Below, piece by piece: positions 35,597-45,800 of a stretch of 64,000 bases of DNA. How positions within the stretch are numbered: the stretch's first letter is position 1; every line of letters begins with the position of its first letter. Position numbers and translations under genes: made by a program. The notes below the pieces were generated by a model. The model saw nothing but the letters and a program-made list of their open reading frames with translations, was not told the origin of the DNA and ran no database searches. The DNA is from Microbulbifer donghaiensis (GTDB lineage: Bacteria; Pseudomonadota; Gammaproteobacteria; Pseudomonadales; Cellvibrionaceae): assembly GCF_900129095.1 (NCBI RefSeq), contig NZ_FQVA01000002.1, positions 1 through 64,000 on the forward strand, in the 5' to 3' direction.

Positions 35597-37194
35597 CACT
35601 CCTGGCGATTATCGCGATACTGTTTGTCGGCGGTGTTCTGGCCTGGCTGTCGGAACGGCTTTTCAATCACGGCAGCCGCTGGATCACCCTGCTCTGCCTG
35701 ATGCTGGCCACGGCATTGCTCGGGCGTTACTGGGGGGATTTTACGTCAGCTACGCACGGGAGTAGCGGAGGACTCTGGTGGGACAGCCTGCAGTTGACCT
35801 GGATACCGCGCTTCGGTATCAGTTTCTTTCTCGCCGTGGATGGTCTCGGCTTCCTGATGATGGCACTGACGCTGCTGATGGGCCTGTTCGGCCTGATAGT
35901 GACCTGGAACGAAATCAAGTTCCGCCGCGGTTTCTTCTACTTCAACTATCTCTGGATCCTGGCCGGCGTGATTGGCGTGTTTTCGGCGATGGATCTCTTC
36001 CTGTTCTTTTTCTTCTGGGAAGTGATGCTGATTCCCATGCTGTTCCTGATCGCCGTCTGGGGCTATGAACAGCGCACCTATGCGGCAATCAAGTTTTTTA
36101 TCTTTACCCAGGCCAGCAGCCTGCTGATGCTGATGGCGATAGTGGCGCTGGTCTACCTGCACTACAGCAACAGCGGCCAGCTCACCTTCAATTACCGTGA
36201 ATTGCTGGCGGCACAGATCGCCCCGACCACTGCCTACTGGCTGATGCTCGGTTTCTTTATCGCTTTCGCGGTAAAACTGCCGGCCGTGCCGCTACATACC
36301 TGGCTGCCGGATGCGCATACACAAGCGCCCACCGCCGGCAGTATCCTGCTCGCGGCGATACTGCTGAAAACCGGTGCCTACGGATTGCTGCGCTTTACTC
36401 TGCCGCTGTTTCCCGAGGCGTCCGTGGCTTTTGCTCCGGTCGCCATGTCTATCGGCGCTGTCAGCGTCATCTATGGCGCAGTGCTCGCCTTCGCGCAGCA
36501 GGATATGAAACGCCTTGTGGCCTATTCCAGTGTCAGCCATATGGGCTTCGTACTGCTTGGGCTATATGCCCTCAACACTATCGCGATACAGGGCGCCGTC
36601 ATGCAAATGATCGCCCATGGTTTCAGTACCGCCGCACTGTTCGCACTGGTCGGAGCCCTGCAACACCGCCTGCACACCCGCGATATGGCCAAGCTCGGCG
36701 GGCTCTGGACGAGCCTTCCCAAACTCTCGGCCATCGCCCTGTTCTTTGCGGTCGCCTCCCTCGGCCTCCCCGGACTCGGGAACTTCATCGCCGAGTTCCT
36801 GGTACTGATCGGTAGTTTCGGCAGCAGCCAGTGGATCACTGTGGTTGCCGCCATCGGCCTGGTGGGCGCTGCGCTCTATGCACTACTGATGATGCAGCGG
36901 GCTTTCTTCGGCAAGCCGCGCAACGGGAACGCCGACACTGCCGACAACGACAGTGTGATGGACTTGAATCCGCGGGAGACCATCGCCCTGCTGTCCCTGG
37001 CGATCGCGCTGGTAATTCTCGGACTGCGTCCGCAGCCAGTGTTTGATGTCGCCGCACCCTCGGTAGCCGCAGTGATCGGCCAGATTGACACGGCCAAACA
37101 GGCACACGGCACCGAAAAAACGACACCAACCGTATACACCAGCGCCCGCGGCGGCTGGCCGGACAGCAACCCTACCGGAGGTGAATCGCCATGA
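35593..37194 (+). CDS. nuoM: NADH-quinone oxidoreductase subunit M
   Basis: An antiporter-type subunit of 533 residues. FFWEVMLIPMLFLIAVWGY holds the key membrane Glu, PAVPLHTWLPDAHTQAPTAG forms the broken helix, and AYSSVSHMGFVLLG is conserved. The C-terminal 40 residues are a hydrophilic extension. It overlaps nuoN by 4 bases. Confidence 0.95.
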   Translation: MTLLAIIAILFVGGVLAWLSERLFNHGSRWITLLCLMLATALLGRYWGDFTSATHGSSGGLWWDSLQLTWIPRFGISFFLAVDGLGFLMMALTLLMGLFGLIVTWNEIKFRRGFFYFNYLWILAGVIGVFSAMDLFLFFFFWEVMLIPMLFLIAVWGYEQRTYAAIKFFIFTQASSLLMLMAIVALVYLHYSNSGQLTFNYRELLAAQIAPTTAYWLMLGFFIAFAVKLPAVPLHTWLPDAHTQAPTAGSILLAAILLKTGAYGLLRFTLPLFPEASVAFAPVAMSIGAVSVIYGAVLAFAQQDMKRLVAYSSVSHMGFVLLGLYALNTIAIQGAVMQMIAHGFSTAALFALVGALQHRLHTRDMAKLGGLWTSLPKLSAIALFFAVASLGLPGLGNFIAEFLVLIGSFGSSQWITVVAAIGLVGAALYALLMMQRAFFGKPRNGNADTADNDSVMDLNPRETIALLSLAIALVILGLRPQPVFDVAAPSVAAVIGQIDTAKQAHGTEKTTPTVYTSARGGWPDSNPTGGESP

Positions 37195-38726
37195 GTACAC
37201 AGGAAGTCCATGCCATTCTGCCGCTGCTGGTATTGAGCGGCGGAATTGTGCTGCTGTTACTGCAGGTGTCTTTCTGGCGCGGACACCTGGCGGCAAGTAC
37301 AACTGCGCTGATCACCCTGGTGGCGGCCATTCTCGCCTGTTTTCAGGTGGCCGGGCGGTTGACATCCGGAGTGGATTCCGTCGCCGTGACCGGACTGCTC
37401 CTTATCGATCACACCGCGCTGTTCTTCTGTCTCCTCCTGCTGCTGGCGGCGGTCGCTGTTGCGATACTCGGTTATAACTACCTTAAGCACCGCTGCCACC
37501 AGAATCAGCAGTTCAGCAGCTATCCGGAGGAGTTTTACATTCTGCTGTTGCTGGTCATGCTCGGCGCAACGACACTTGTCTGCGCCAATCATTTCGCCAG
37601 CTTTTTCCTCGCACTGGAATTAATGAGCCTGGCACTCTATCCGCTGCTGGGATTCGCGGTTACCGGCGATCTCTCGCCGCAGCGGGACCAGATGTATTCG
37701 CTGGAGTCCAGCGTCAAATACCTGCTGCTATCCGCGCTCTCTACCGCGCTGGGGCTGTTCGGGATTGCGCTGATCTACGGCGCCAGTGGTGCACTGGACT
37801 TCAGCGGTATCGCCACGGCCATGGCCGAACTTCCGCCGGGTCCATCCCTGCTGCTGACCGGGCTTACCCTGTTGTTGATCGCCGTGGCCTTCAAGCTCTC
37901 ACTGGTCCCCTTCCATATCTGGACACCCGACGTCTATCAGGGCGCCCCGACACCGGTAACGGCCCTGATCGCAACCGTCGGCAAGGGCGCGGTGGTGGCT
38001 CTGCTGCTGCGTTTCTTTACCCAGACCGACCTTTTTGCGGTGCCGGCCCTGAGCACCCTGCTTGCAATCACCGCGGCGGCCAGCATGCTGGTCGGCAATT
38101 TACTGGCGCTGTTGCAGAACAATATCAAGCGCCTGCTAGCCTACTCCTCCATTGCGCATATCGGCTACCTGATCGTCGCCTTCATGATTGGCAACAGCGC
38201 CTTTGGCAGTGAAGCGGTCATCTACTACCTGGTGGCCTACGTGATCACCACCTTGGGCGCCTTTGCGGTAGTCGGCCTGATCGCCGACTCGGCGATGGCC
38301 CAGGCGCCCGGTGGAGCGCGGCCTATTAACGATTCCGCCTGTGACCCCTTTCAACAAGCGTATTATCGCGGTTTACTGTGGCGCTCCCCCTGGCTGGCGT
38401 GCTGTCTCGCGGCCATGTTGCTGTCACTGGCGGGCATCCCGTTGACCATCGGCTTTATCGGCAAGTTCTATATTTTTGCGGCTGGAGTTCAGGGGCAAAT
38501 GTGGTTACTGCTCGCCGCCGTAGTCATCGGCAGTGCGCTGGGGCTCTTCTATTACCTGAGGCTGCTGTTGACAATGGTGCAGCGGGACCCAGAGCCCACC
38601 CCGGCTGCGGGCAGTGGCGTGCAGATCGCGACCTCCGGCCAGCTTCTACTGGTTTCCCTCACCGCGGCGCTGTTGCTATTTGGAGTGTTTCCGCAAATCT
38701 TGATCAATTGGATAAATGCACTATAA
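37191..38726 (+). CDS. nuoN: NADH-quinone oxidoreductase subunit N
   Basis: An antiporter-type subunit of 511 residues. FFLALELMSLALYPLLGFAV, LSLVPFHIWTPDVYQGAPTP and LLAYSSIAHIGYL mark the conserved proton path. It is the last nuo gene. No terminator directly follows it; the first hairpin downstream is at 39320, after the ferritin-like gene. Confidence 0.95.
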   Translation: MSTQEVHAILPLLVLSGGIVLLLLQVSFWRGHLAASTTALITLVAAILACFQVAGRLTSGVDSVAVTGLLLIDHTALFFCLLLLLAAVAVAILGYNYLKHRCHQNQQFSSYPEEFYILLLLVMLGATTLVCANHFASFFLALELMSLALYPLLGFAVTGDLSPQRDQMYSLESSVKYLLLSALSTALGLFGIALIYGASGALDFSGIATAMAELPPGPSLLLTGLTLLLIAVAFKLSLVPFHIWTPDVYQGAPTPVTALIATVGKGAVVALLLRFFTQTDLFAVPALSTLLAITAAASMLVGNLLALLQNNIKRLLAYSSIAHIGYLIVAFMIGNSAFGSEAVIYYLVAYVITTLGAFAVVGLIADSAMAQAPGGARPINDSACDPFQQAYYRGLLWRSPWLACCLAAMLLSLAGIPLTIGFIGKFYIFAAGVQGQMWLLLAAVVIGSALGLFYYLRLLLTMVQRDPEPTPAAGSGVQIATSGQLLLVSLTAALLLFGVFPQILINWINAL

Positions 38727-38813
38727 CCATACGTATGCAATGATGATTGACGAGACACGTATTACGTTTTGCCGCCGTCACATAAAGACACAAAAATACC
38801 GAGAGGCAAATCT

Positions 38814-39272
38814 ATGAAAACCTTCAAGCAGGCATTCGAAGTTCTCAAGGACGCGGAAAAATTCCACCTGGATATGGCGCTCCTGTACAAAGATTTACTG
38901 GAAAAGTCCGAAGACAAGCGAACACAGTTGCTGCTCAAGCATATGCTTGAGCACGAGCAGCGCATGGCCAGAAACCTGTCCAACTACAGCGAAGTGGCCC
39001 AGCACAAGGTCATGCAGACCTGGCTGCAGTATACCCATGAGGAGTCCGCCAAGGACTTTATCAGGAGGCTTGAGCTGAGCGAACCGCCCACGATCAAGGA
39101 AATCAACAATATGGGGCGCGAAGTGGACCGGTATTTTTCCGACCTGTACCAAGCCGTTTACGGCGCCATTGAGTCCGCAGAAGTGAAAGAGGTTTTCGAG
39201 GACCTGAAGCAGATTCAGGACAAGGAGCGAATCACGCTATCGATGGCGACCAACTCGCTTTGGGACATGTAG
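38814..39272 (+). CDS. Ferritin/rubrerythrin-like four-helix protein, unknown function
   Basis: The protein has 152 residues and is almost entirely helical by pattern. Helix 1 is AEKFHLDMALLYKDLLEKS and helix 2 is LLLKHMLEHEQRMARNL, giving Glu and E-H-E ligands like those of ferritin-like diiron proteins. Helix 4 contains REVDRYFSDLYQAVYGAIES. Metal binding is inferred, since not all diiron ligands can be placed. ATG 38814 follows GAGAGGCAAATCT; the frame is open to 38769. It lies 87 bases after nuoN and may be co-transcribed with the operon. Confidence 0.55.
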   Translation: MKTFKQAFEVLKDAEKFHLDMALLYKDLLEKSEDKRTQLLLKHMLEHEQRMARNLSNYSEVAQHKVMQTWLQYTHEESAKDFIRRLELSEPPTIKEINNMGREVDRYFSDLYQAVYGAIESAEVKEVFEDLKQIQDKERITLSMATNSLWDM

Positions 39273-39319
39273 AAAGCTACCCGCTAGGAGCCGCTGCTGT
39301 CCCACAGTTTGGGATGAAT

Positions 39320-39394
39320 AAAAAAAGCCTGAACCGAACCGGTTACAATGTTTTCGCCAAAAAGACAATGTAATCAGGGAGGTTTCAGGCTTTT
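39320..39394. terminator. Long-loop hairpin, possible terminator or MITE remnant
   Basis: AAAAAAAGCCTGAACC (39320-39335) pairs with GGTTTCAGGCTTTT (39381-39394), one bulge, across a 45-base loop. The loop repeats ACAATGT directly. It could end transcription from nuo and the ferritin-like gene (T4 on plus), or be stronger on the minus strand (T7). The loop size is unusual for a terminator, and a small mobile-element remnant is the alternative. Confidence 0.45.
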
Positions 39395-39412
39395 CACATT
39401 ATAAGCCTGCGT

Positions 39413-39444
39413 AAAAAAAGCGAGCCTCAAATGAGACTCGCTTT
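39413..39444 (-). terminator. Rho-independent terminator of the TonB receptor gene
   Basis: On the minus strand AAAGCGAGTCTCATTTGAGG starts a stem that closes with CTCGC and runs into seven T. It lies 72 bases past the receptor stop. Confidence 0.85.
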
Positions 39445-39515
39445 GTGACTACTGTACTGCGGGACGCTAGTGCCCCGCAGAGCGCTTTTTCAGAATGCCA
39501 AAACAGGACGCTGTC

Positions 39516-42053
39516 TTAGAATTCGTAGCCGGCTTTCAGATAATAGAAACCACCGCCAATGCCATAGGGCGATGTCTCATAGTAAACCCCGCCCAAAACA
39601 TTGTCAGAGTCTCCTACGATTGAACCATCAATCTCGCCACCCATTTCATCAAACACATTAGCGGCACCGGCAGTCAGCACGATGCTGTCTGATGCGGCGT
39701 AGGTCAGTTCAAAATCTACCGTGAACTCAGAACCCAACTCCTCGCCGAACCAGTCGGCGTGTACGCCCACATATTCGCCGTAGAAGTTAGTGCGAACAAA
39801 GGCGCTCACCTTGTCCCAATTCTGGGATACGGTGAAGGAGGCCCGATGTTCTGGCAGCCCGCGCTCCAGGCGCAACGCTTTACAGACCTCACCCTGGTTG
39901 TTTACGAAACTACCACCACAGGTGTTGTCTCCGCCGATAACTTCGGTTTGGGTCCAGTTATAGGCCAGGCTGAAGTCAGTGCCACCACCGAACAATTCCG
40001 CACCGTAGGTTGCCACCACGTCGAGTCCGGTAGTTTCGGTATCGAAGTCGTTGGCAAAGTAGTTGACCTGACCGATCAATTCCGGGTTGGGGACGCCTGC
40101 AGCCGCCATGGCAGAGCGCTGGGCTGCGGTAGGCGTGGCGTTATCGGTCAGGGCGATTCGGTCGGTTACTTCGATGAAATAGGCATCGGCAGTCACTTCC
40201 AGATCACCAAAAGACATTACCAGACCAGTGGCAAAGTTAACGGACTCTTCCGGCTGCAGCTCGGCCTCACCCAGTTTGGGCGCCGGCAGTGTCTGTGCCT
40301 GAGTCAGCTGACCGCCAACGATCGAGGTCTGGGTATTAACAACGGACGCCTGGCCCATGGTCGGAGCCCGGAAACCGGTGCTGTGTGAAGCGCGCCAGGC
40401 GAGGTTGTCGGTAATCTGCCAGTTAGCCACCAACTTGTAATTGGCGGTATCGCCGAAGCTGTCGAAATTTTCGTAGCGCAATGCGCCGCCCAACATAAAG
40501 TTATCCGTCAACTGGTTTTCCAGGTCTGCATAGATGGCGTAGTTGCTGCGCTCAGCGGTACCCGCAGAATCAATAGAGAAACCGGCAAAACCATGTGAAC
40601 CAATGTTGAAGCCCTGATCGGCCAGCGGACCTACCTGCCAGGACATTCCCTCGCCGGCGATGATCTGGAACGACTCATCACGCCATTCCGCACCCATGGC
40701 AACACTCAGGTTATCGAATTGCTTTTGCAAATCGAAGTTAAGAGTCTTCTCCAGCTGAATGTAGGAACCGGTGTCGAAGTTGCGCTTACTATCGGGTCCG
40801 AAAGATGGGTTGATGGTGTTGTTCAGACCAAACACTGCCTCGTTGCGGCCCACAGAAGCGCTCAGGTCAAAGTTCCACCCCTGCATGAAGCCATCGGAGA
40901 ACTCTCCGCGACGACCAGCTGTAAAGGAGGTGTCGATAATATCGCCAACGAAACGCGGGGTATATCCGCCGGGAATTATCGTATTGAAGACAAAGCAGTT
41001 GTCGTCTGCCGTCAGGCCGGAAGCCACCATGTCAGAGCCGTCATCCAACGGCGCGGTGCGGTAGGCATCGCAGCTGGCGGCATTGCCATCCAGTGCACCA
41101 ACTAAGCGGTTGCCATCATCGTCGGTATAAACTCCTGAACGACCGTTCGGGTTGCGGTAGTAGAATCCACCGTCGACCTTGCGGTTGGAGTAGTTACCAA
41201 AGGCATAGATCTCGGTGCCATCCTTCAGGTCCATGCCGAAGTTGGCAAACAGAGTCATGTCATCGTCAACAATCGGGGCACCCCAAATCTGTGCCGGCTC
41301 AGCTACTGCGGTGTTACCGGCGTCGATAAGCGCCTGGGCATCGGCACGCTGCACGGAACGAGAGGTGTCATCGGCATTTTTCATCTGGAAGCTCAGATTC
41401 AGGAAACCCGAGTCTGTCATTGCCATGCCGTAATTGCCCGCGATGGTGGTGGTCTGGCCGTCACCTTCGAAATACTCGCCAGTTTTCAGCTCGAGCGAAC
41501 CACCTTCGGCATCGTCTTTCAGAACAAAGTTCATCACGCCGGCAATGGCATCTGAACCATACTGCGCCGCCGCGCCATCGCGCAGCACTTCCACCTGCTT
41601 CAGAGCGATGCTGGGAATAACGGAGATATCGGGACCCTGGGCACCATCGTTTAGGCCACCGCCCTGGAAGGCAATCACAGAGGCGCGATGACGGCGCTTG
41701 CCGTTGAGCAGGATCAGGGTTGAGTCAGAAGACAGGCCACGCATATTAACGGGGCGAATCATAGATGCAGCGTCACTGATGGGTTGGTCGTGCACATTGA
41801 AGGAAGGTACGGAGCTCTTCAGCATGTCCAACATGTCACTGCTGCCGGATTTCGCCAGGTCATTTGCATTAATGACGTCCACCGGAACCGGGGAATCGCC
41901 CACGGAACGCGGCTTGGTTCTCGAGCCTATAGTGACCACCTCTTCGAGCACTAAATTTTCCCCAGCGGACTGCGCCTGAACCGGCGCGGCCAGGGCGCCG
42001 GCCAGAGCGATCAGCGAGACCGACGAAACTCCGAACTGTGTAGTTTTTTTCAT
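39516..42053 (-). CDS. TonB-dependent outer-membrane receptor (chitin locus)
   Basis: The product has 845 residues. The signal peptide is MKKTTQFGVSSVSLIALAGA with cleavage near VQAQS. NLVLEEVVTIGSR is a TonB-box-like stretch. The plug domain (about 45-170) contains LNGKRRHRASVIAFQGGG and VEVLRDGAAAQYGSDAIAGV. The rest is a beta-barrel ending in the aromatic signature YYLKAGYEF. Divergent placement from a chitinase suggests uptake of chito-oligosaccharides; the substrate is inferred from context only. No TonB, ExbB or ExbD gene is nearby. Confidence 0.85.
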   Translation of the reverse strand: MKKTTQFGVSSVSLIALAGALAAPVQAQSAGENLVLEEVVTIGSRTKPRSVGDSPVPVDVINANDLAKSGSSDMLDMLKSSVPSFNVHDQPISDAASMIRPVNMRGLSSDSTLILLNGKRRHRASVIAFQGGGLNDGAQGPDISVIPSIALKQVEVLRDGAAAQYGSDAIAGVMNFVLKDDAEGGSLELKTGEYFEGDGQTTTIAGNYGMAMTDSGFLNLSFQMKNADDTSRSVQRADAQALIDAGNTAVAEPAQIWGAPIVDDDMTLFANFGMDLKDGTEIYAFGNYSNRKVDGGFYYRNPNGRSGVYTDDDGNRLVGALDGNAASCDAYRTAPLDDGSDMVASGLTADDNCFVFNTIIPGGYTPRFVGDIIDTSFTAGRRGEFSDGFMQGWNFDLSASVGRNEAVFGLNNTINPSFGPDSKRNFDTGSYIQLEKTLNFDLQKQFDNLSVAMGAEWRDESFQIIAGEGMSWQVGPLADQGFNIGSHGFAGFSIDSAGTAERSNYAIYADLENQLTDNFMLGGALRYENFDSFGDTANYKLVANWQITDNLAWRASHSTGFRAPTMGQASVVNTQTSIVGGQLTQAQTLPAPKLGEAELQPEESVNFATGLVMSFGDLEVTADAYFIEVTDRIALTDNATPTAAQRSAMAAAGVPNPELIGQVNYFANDFDTETTGLDVVATYGAELFGGGTDFSLAYNWTQTEVIGGDNTCGGSFVNNQGEVCKALRLERGLPEHRASFTVSQNWDKVSAFVRTNFYGEYVGVHADWFGEELGSEFTVDFELTYAASDSIVLTAGAANVFDEMGGEIDGSIVGDSDNVLGGVYYETSPYGIGGGFYYLKAGYEF

Positions 42054-42619
42054 TGAAAATACCCTTGTAATTTTTCGTTGTTATGCGCACGTGTTGCGCG
42101 TGCGTGCTGGAAGGTTCCCACAGCAAAAATGCAAAAACCGTGACACATTCGCGCAAGCTCGAATGCAAAATGCATCTTTATCAGGAATCGTGCAACTTGA
42201 TGACAGAACTAAGCAAAATTAACTATTTTTTAGCTCTTTTTTGTATTTACGGCATTAAAGATATTTCGCTCACAAACTGACAAAAGAGCGCGCGAAATTT
42301 AATCACTTCGCACTATTTTGGTTCGCACAGCAGGTGCACTCGATTCACTTCGAAGGCGAAATATGCGATAGCAACTCTGTGTTTCACCTGCCCCCGCAAA
42401 CAAGGAACCGGGGCTGCAATCTGGGTCACCATCAGTAACACCTGCGCCAAAATAGTGCGTCGTTGCTACCCAGCTGCTGATTTTCGCGCGCAATTTGGCG
42501 GCGGAATCGCTGCCTGTTACACATTTATGGCTGCTGGTCGCTGTCAGCGCACCCTTCTTGCGGAAAATTCTGACGCCAATTCTCGCCATCCATTTCACAA
42601 ATATTACGAATTCGCATTG

Positions 42620-42630
42620 CCCCCCCCCCA
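42620..42630. repeat. Homopolymer of 11 C upstream of the chitinase
   Basis: Eleven consecutive C lie 17 bases before the NagR-like palindrome and about 255 bases before the chitinase start. Tracts of this length slip during replication and can change promoter spacing. It could also be an assembly or read-length artefact. Confidence 0.8.
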
Positions 42631-42646
42631 GGGCTTGATGCTAGTT

Positions 42647-42664
42647 TTGACAGCGGTGTCATTT
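42647..42664. promoter_or_regulatory. NagR-like operator upstream of the chitinase
   Basis: TTTGACAGCGGTGTCATT has the core GACA-GCGG-TGTC and matches about 15 of 18 positions of the NagR consensus as I recall it. It contains a perfect -35-like TTGACA (42648-42653) but no good -10 follows. The same type of palindrome overlaps the GH20 promoter at 13066-13083. Confidence 0.5.
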
Positions 42665-42884
42665 TTTAACAGCGCTCTCGCCAGGTAACGATGTCGGCGG
42701 GCATCGGCTCGGGACAAGCCCTCAAGGCCAAGTGAAATACTGGCAGGGCCACTCCACTCCGCAGCAGCAGGTGATCGACTGCGGGAGCAAATTGTCGCTG
42801 TTTCGGGATTGGTGGTTCGCGGTCGGGAATTTGAGATCACCGCCCCTGGCGCCGAGACAAAAATTAATAATAACGGTGACAATC

Positions 42885-45800
42885 ATGAATCTCAGACTCG
42901 CAGTAGCGCTGCTGTCCGGCCTGTTCGTCGGACAGAGTTATGCCTACGATTGCAGTAACCTGCCCACCTATGTCGACGGCTCCAGTTACAACACTGGAGA
43001 CCGGGTAATAAACAACAGCACTGCCTACAACTGCACTGTGGGCGGTTGGTGTACTGTCGGCGGTCCCTATGAACCCGGTGTCGGCTGGGCTTGGCGAAAC
43101 GCCTGGTCAGAGCTTGGCGCCTGTAGCACCACTGGCAATCAACCGCCCCAGGGCGCCATTACCAGCCCAGCCGAAGGCGCTTCTTTCCAGGAAAATGACA
43201 GCGTTATCATCGATGTCGATGCAAGCGACAGTGATGGCCAGGTAACCACCGTCGAATTCTTTATTGATGGCAATACCATCGCCACCGACACCAGCGCTCC
43301 CTGGTCCGCCGTCTGGACCGCTACCCCCGGAAATCACCAGCTGAGCGCCCGCGTAGAGGACGGCGGCGGCCTGGACATCACCACCGCACCGATCAACATT
43401 TCCGTCACCTCTGATCAACCGCAACCGCCCCAGGTGAATCTGGATACCCCCGCAGACGGCGCCACTTACAACACCGGCGACAGTGTTCAGCTCTCCGCCT
43501 CTGCCAGCGATATCGATGGCAGTGTCAGCAGCGTGGAATTCTTCGTCGATGGTGCCAGTATCGGCATCGATGGCAGTGCGCCCTTCGCACTCAGCTGGAC
43601 GGCGACGCCTGGCAATCACTCTGTCAGTGCCACCGCTACCGATAACGATCAGTTGACCGCGGACTCTGCGCAGGTATCGATCAGCGTCGTAGATCTCGAC
43701 ACCCCGCCCAGTGTTGCTCTCGACAGTCCGGCCGGCGGCAGCGTCTACGACGAGAATGACACAGTCACCCTGAGCGCTACCGCAGCCGATAGCGAGGGAG
43801 CGGTTAGCCGCGTGGAGTTCTATGTGGGCGGGCAGAAAGTCGGCGAGGACAGCAGCATACCTTTCAGTTACAGCTGGACCGCCACTACGGGAAACCACGC
43901 CGTATTCGCGCGCGCATTCGACAGCGCCGACCAGTTCACCGACTCTTCCCCGGTATCGATAACCGTTAACGGCGAACCGGTAAGCGGTGCTCATCCCTGT
44001 CGCCCGGACGGTCTTTATACCTCGCCGGGTACCAGCCCAAATTACTGCGACATTTACGATACCCAGGGCCGCGAAAAAATGGGCGCGGACCACCCGCGGC
44101 GCATCATCGGCTACTTCACCAGCTGGCGTAACGGTGCCAACGGCCAGCCCAGCTACCTGGTGAAAGATATCCCCTGGGACAAGATCACCCATATCAATTA
44201 CGCCTTCGCCCACGTTGGCAGCGACTACTCCGTATCGGTCGGCAATACTGCCGATCCGGACAACCCCGCTACCGGCATGGAGTGGCCGGGTATTGCCGGC
44301 GCCGAGACGGATCCCGGTTACGCCTACAAGGGCCATTTCAACCAGCTGTCCAAATTCAAGGAACAGTATCCGGCAGTGAAGACGCTGGTCTCCGTCGGCG
44401 GCTGGGCCGAGACCGGTGGTCACTTCAATGAGTACGGCGACCGGGTGGCAGACGGCGGTTTTTACACCATGACCACCAATGCCGATGGCAGTGTCAACTA
44501 TCAGGGCATCGAAACCTTTGCCAACTCGGCGGTGGACTTTATCCGCACCTACGGTTTCGACGGTGTCGATATCGATTACGAATATCCCACGTCAATGAAC
44601 GACGCGGGCAACCCACTCGACTTTGGCGTGGCCAATCCACTGCGCGCCTACCTGATGGACTCCTACGTGGAGCTGATGCGCGTATTGCGCGAGAAGCTGG
44701 ATGCAGCCGGTGAGCAGGACAATACCCATTACATACTCACGATCGCGTCGCCCTCCTCCGGTTACCTGCTACGCGGCCAGGAAACCATGCAGATCTCCCG
44801 GTACCTGGACTACGTCAACATCATGACGTACGACCTGCACGGCGCCTGGAACGAGTACGTCGGCCACAACTCTGCACTGTACGACAATGGCAATGACCCG
44901 GAGCTGGCGGCAGCGAATGTATACGGCACGTCGCAGTACGGCGGCATCGGTTACCTGAATATCGACTGGGCGGTGAAATACTTCCGCGGTTCCATGTCAC
45001 CCGGCCGTATCAATATTGGTATCCCTTACTACACCCGCGGCTGGCAGGGCGTGACCGGCGGCACGGGTGAATATGGTGAATGGGGCCTCGGTGGTAGTGC
45101 CCCGCTGCCGGCACAGTCCGAATGTCCGGAGGGTACCGGCGGTGCCTCCGACTGCGGTAACGGTGCCCTGGGTATCGACAATATGTGGCACGACCTCGAT
45201 ACCAGTGGCAATGAGATGGGGGCCGGTTCCAATCCCATGTGGCATGCCAAGAATCTGGAAAACGGCATTCTCGGCAGCTACCTGGAAGACTACGGACTGG
45301 ACCCGCTCAACGATCCGCAGGATCAGCTGGTGGGTACTTACGTGCGCCACTACGACAATGTGTCCGAAGCGCCCTGGCTGTGGAATGACAGCAAGGACGT
45401 ATTCATCTCCACCGAAGACGAAGAGTCCATGGACGCCAAGGTGCAATACGTCATCGACCAGGGCGTGGGCGGCATCATGTTCTGGGAGCTCGCCGGCGAC
45501 TACGACTGGGATGCCGCACAGGGCGAATACTTTATGGGCTCTACCCTCACCAGCCTCGCCTACGACAAATTCAAAACCGCCGCACCCTATCGCGAGTTGC
45601 GCAGTGAGCGGCCGCTACCGGCGGAAGCGGTGGATATCCAGCTGGTTGTCGACGGATTCAAACTGGGGGATCAGAACTATCCGCTGAATCCCAAACTGAC
45701 CATTACCAACAATACCGGAACAACGCTGCCCGGCGGCACCGTGTTTGAGTTCGATATGCCGACCTCGACTTCCGACACCATCACCGACCAGAGCGGCGCC

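Larger units (their letters stand above)
42054..42884. other. 831-bp divergent control region between TonB receptor and chitinase
   Basis: No gene is recognised here. It is AT-rich near the receptor (a run of TTTTTTAGCTC at about 42225) and GC-rich near the chitinase. It holds a hairpin CGCACG...CGTGCG at about 42086-42104, in the receptor leader, and the inverted repeat ATGCA-AAA-TGCAT at 42163-42175. It also holds the 11-C tract and the NagR-like palindrome listed separately, and a half-site CGCTGTCA at 42539-42546. A complete promoter could not be assigned with confidence. Confidence 0.5.

Noticed and set aside
39313-39372. 19-codon ORF MNKKSLNRTGYNVFAKKTM
   Set aside because: It lies within the long-loop hairpin and lacks a proper Shine-Dalgarno; too short to defend as a gene.
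43107-44423. 438-codon minus-strand frame inside the chitinase gene
   Set aside because: It is a Gly/Ala/Val-rich shadow of the repetitive Ig-like region and has no ribosome-binding site.
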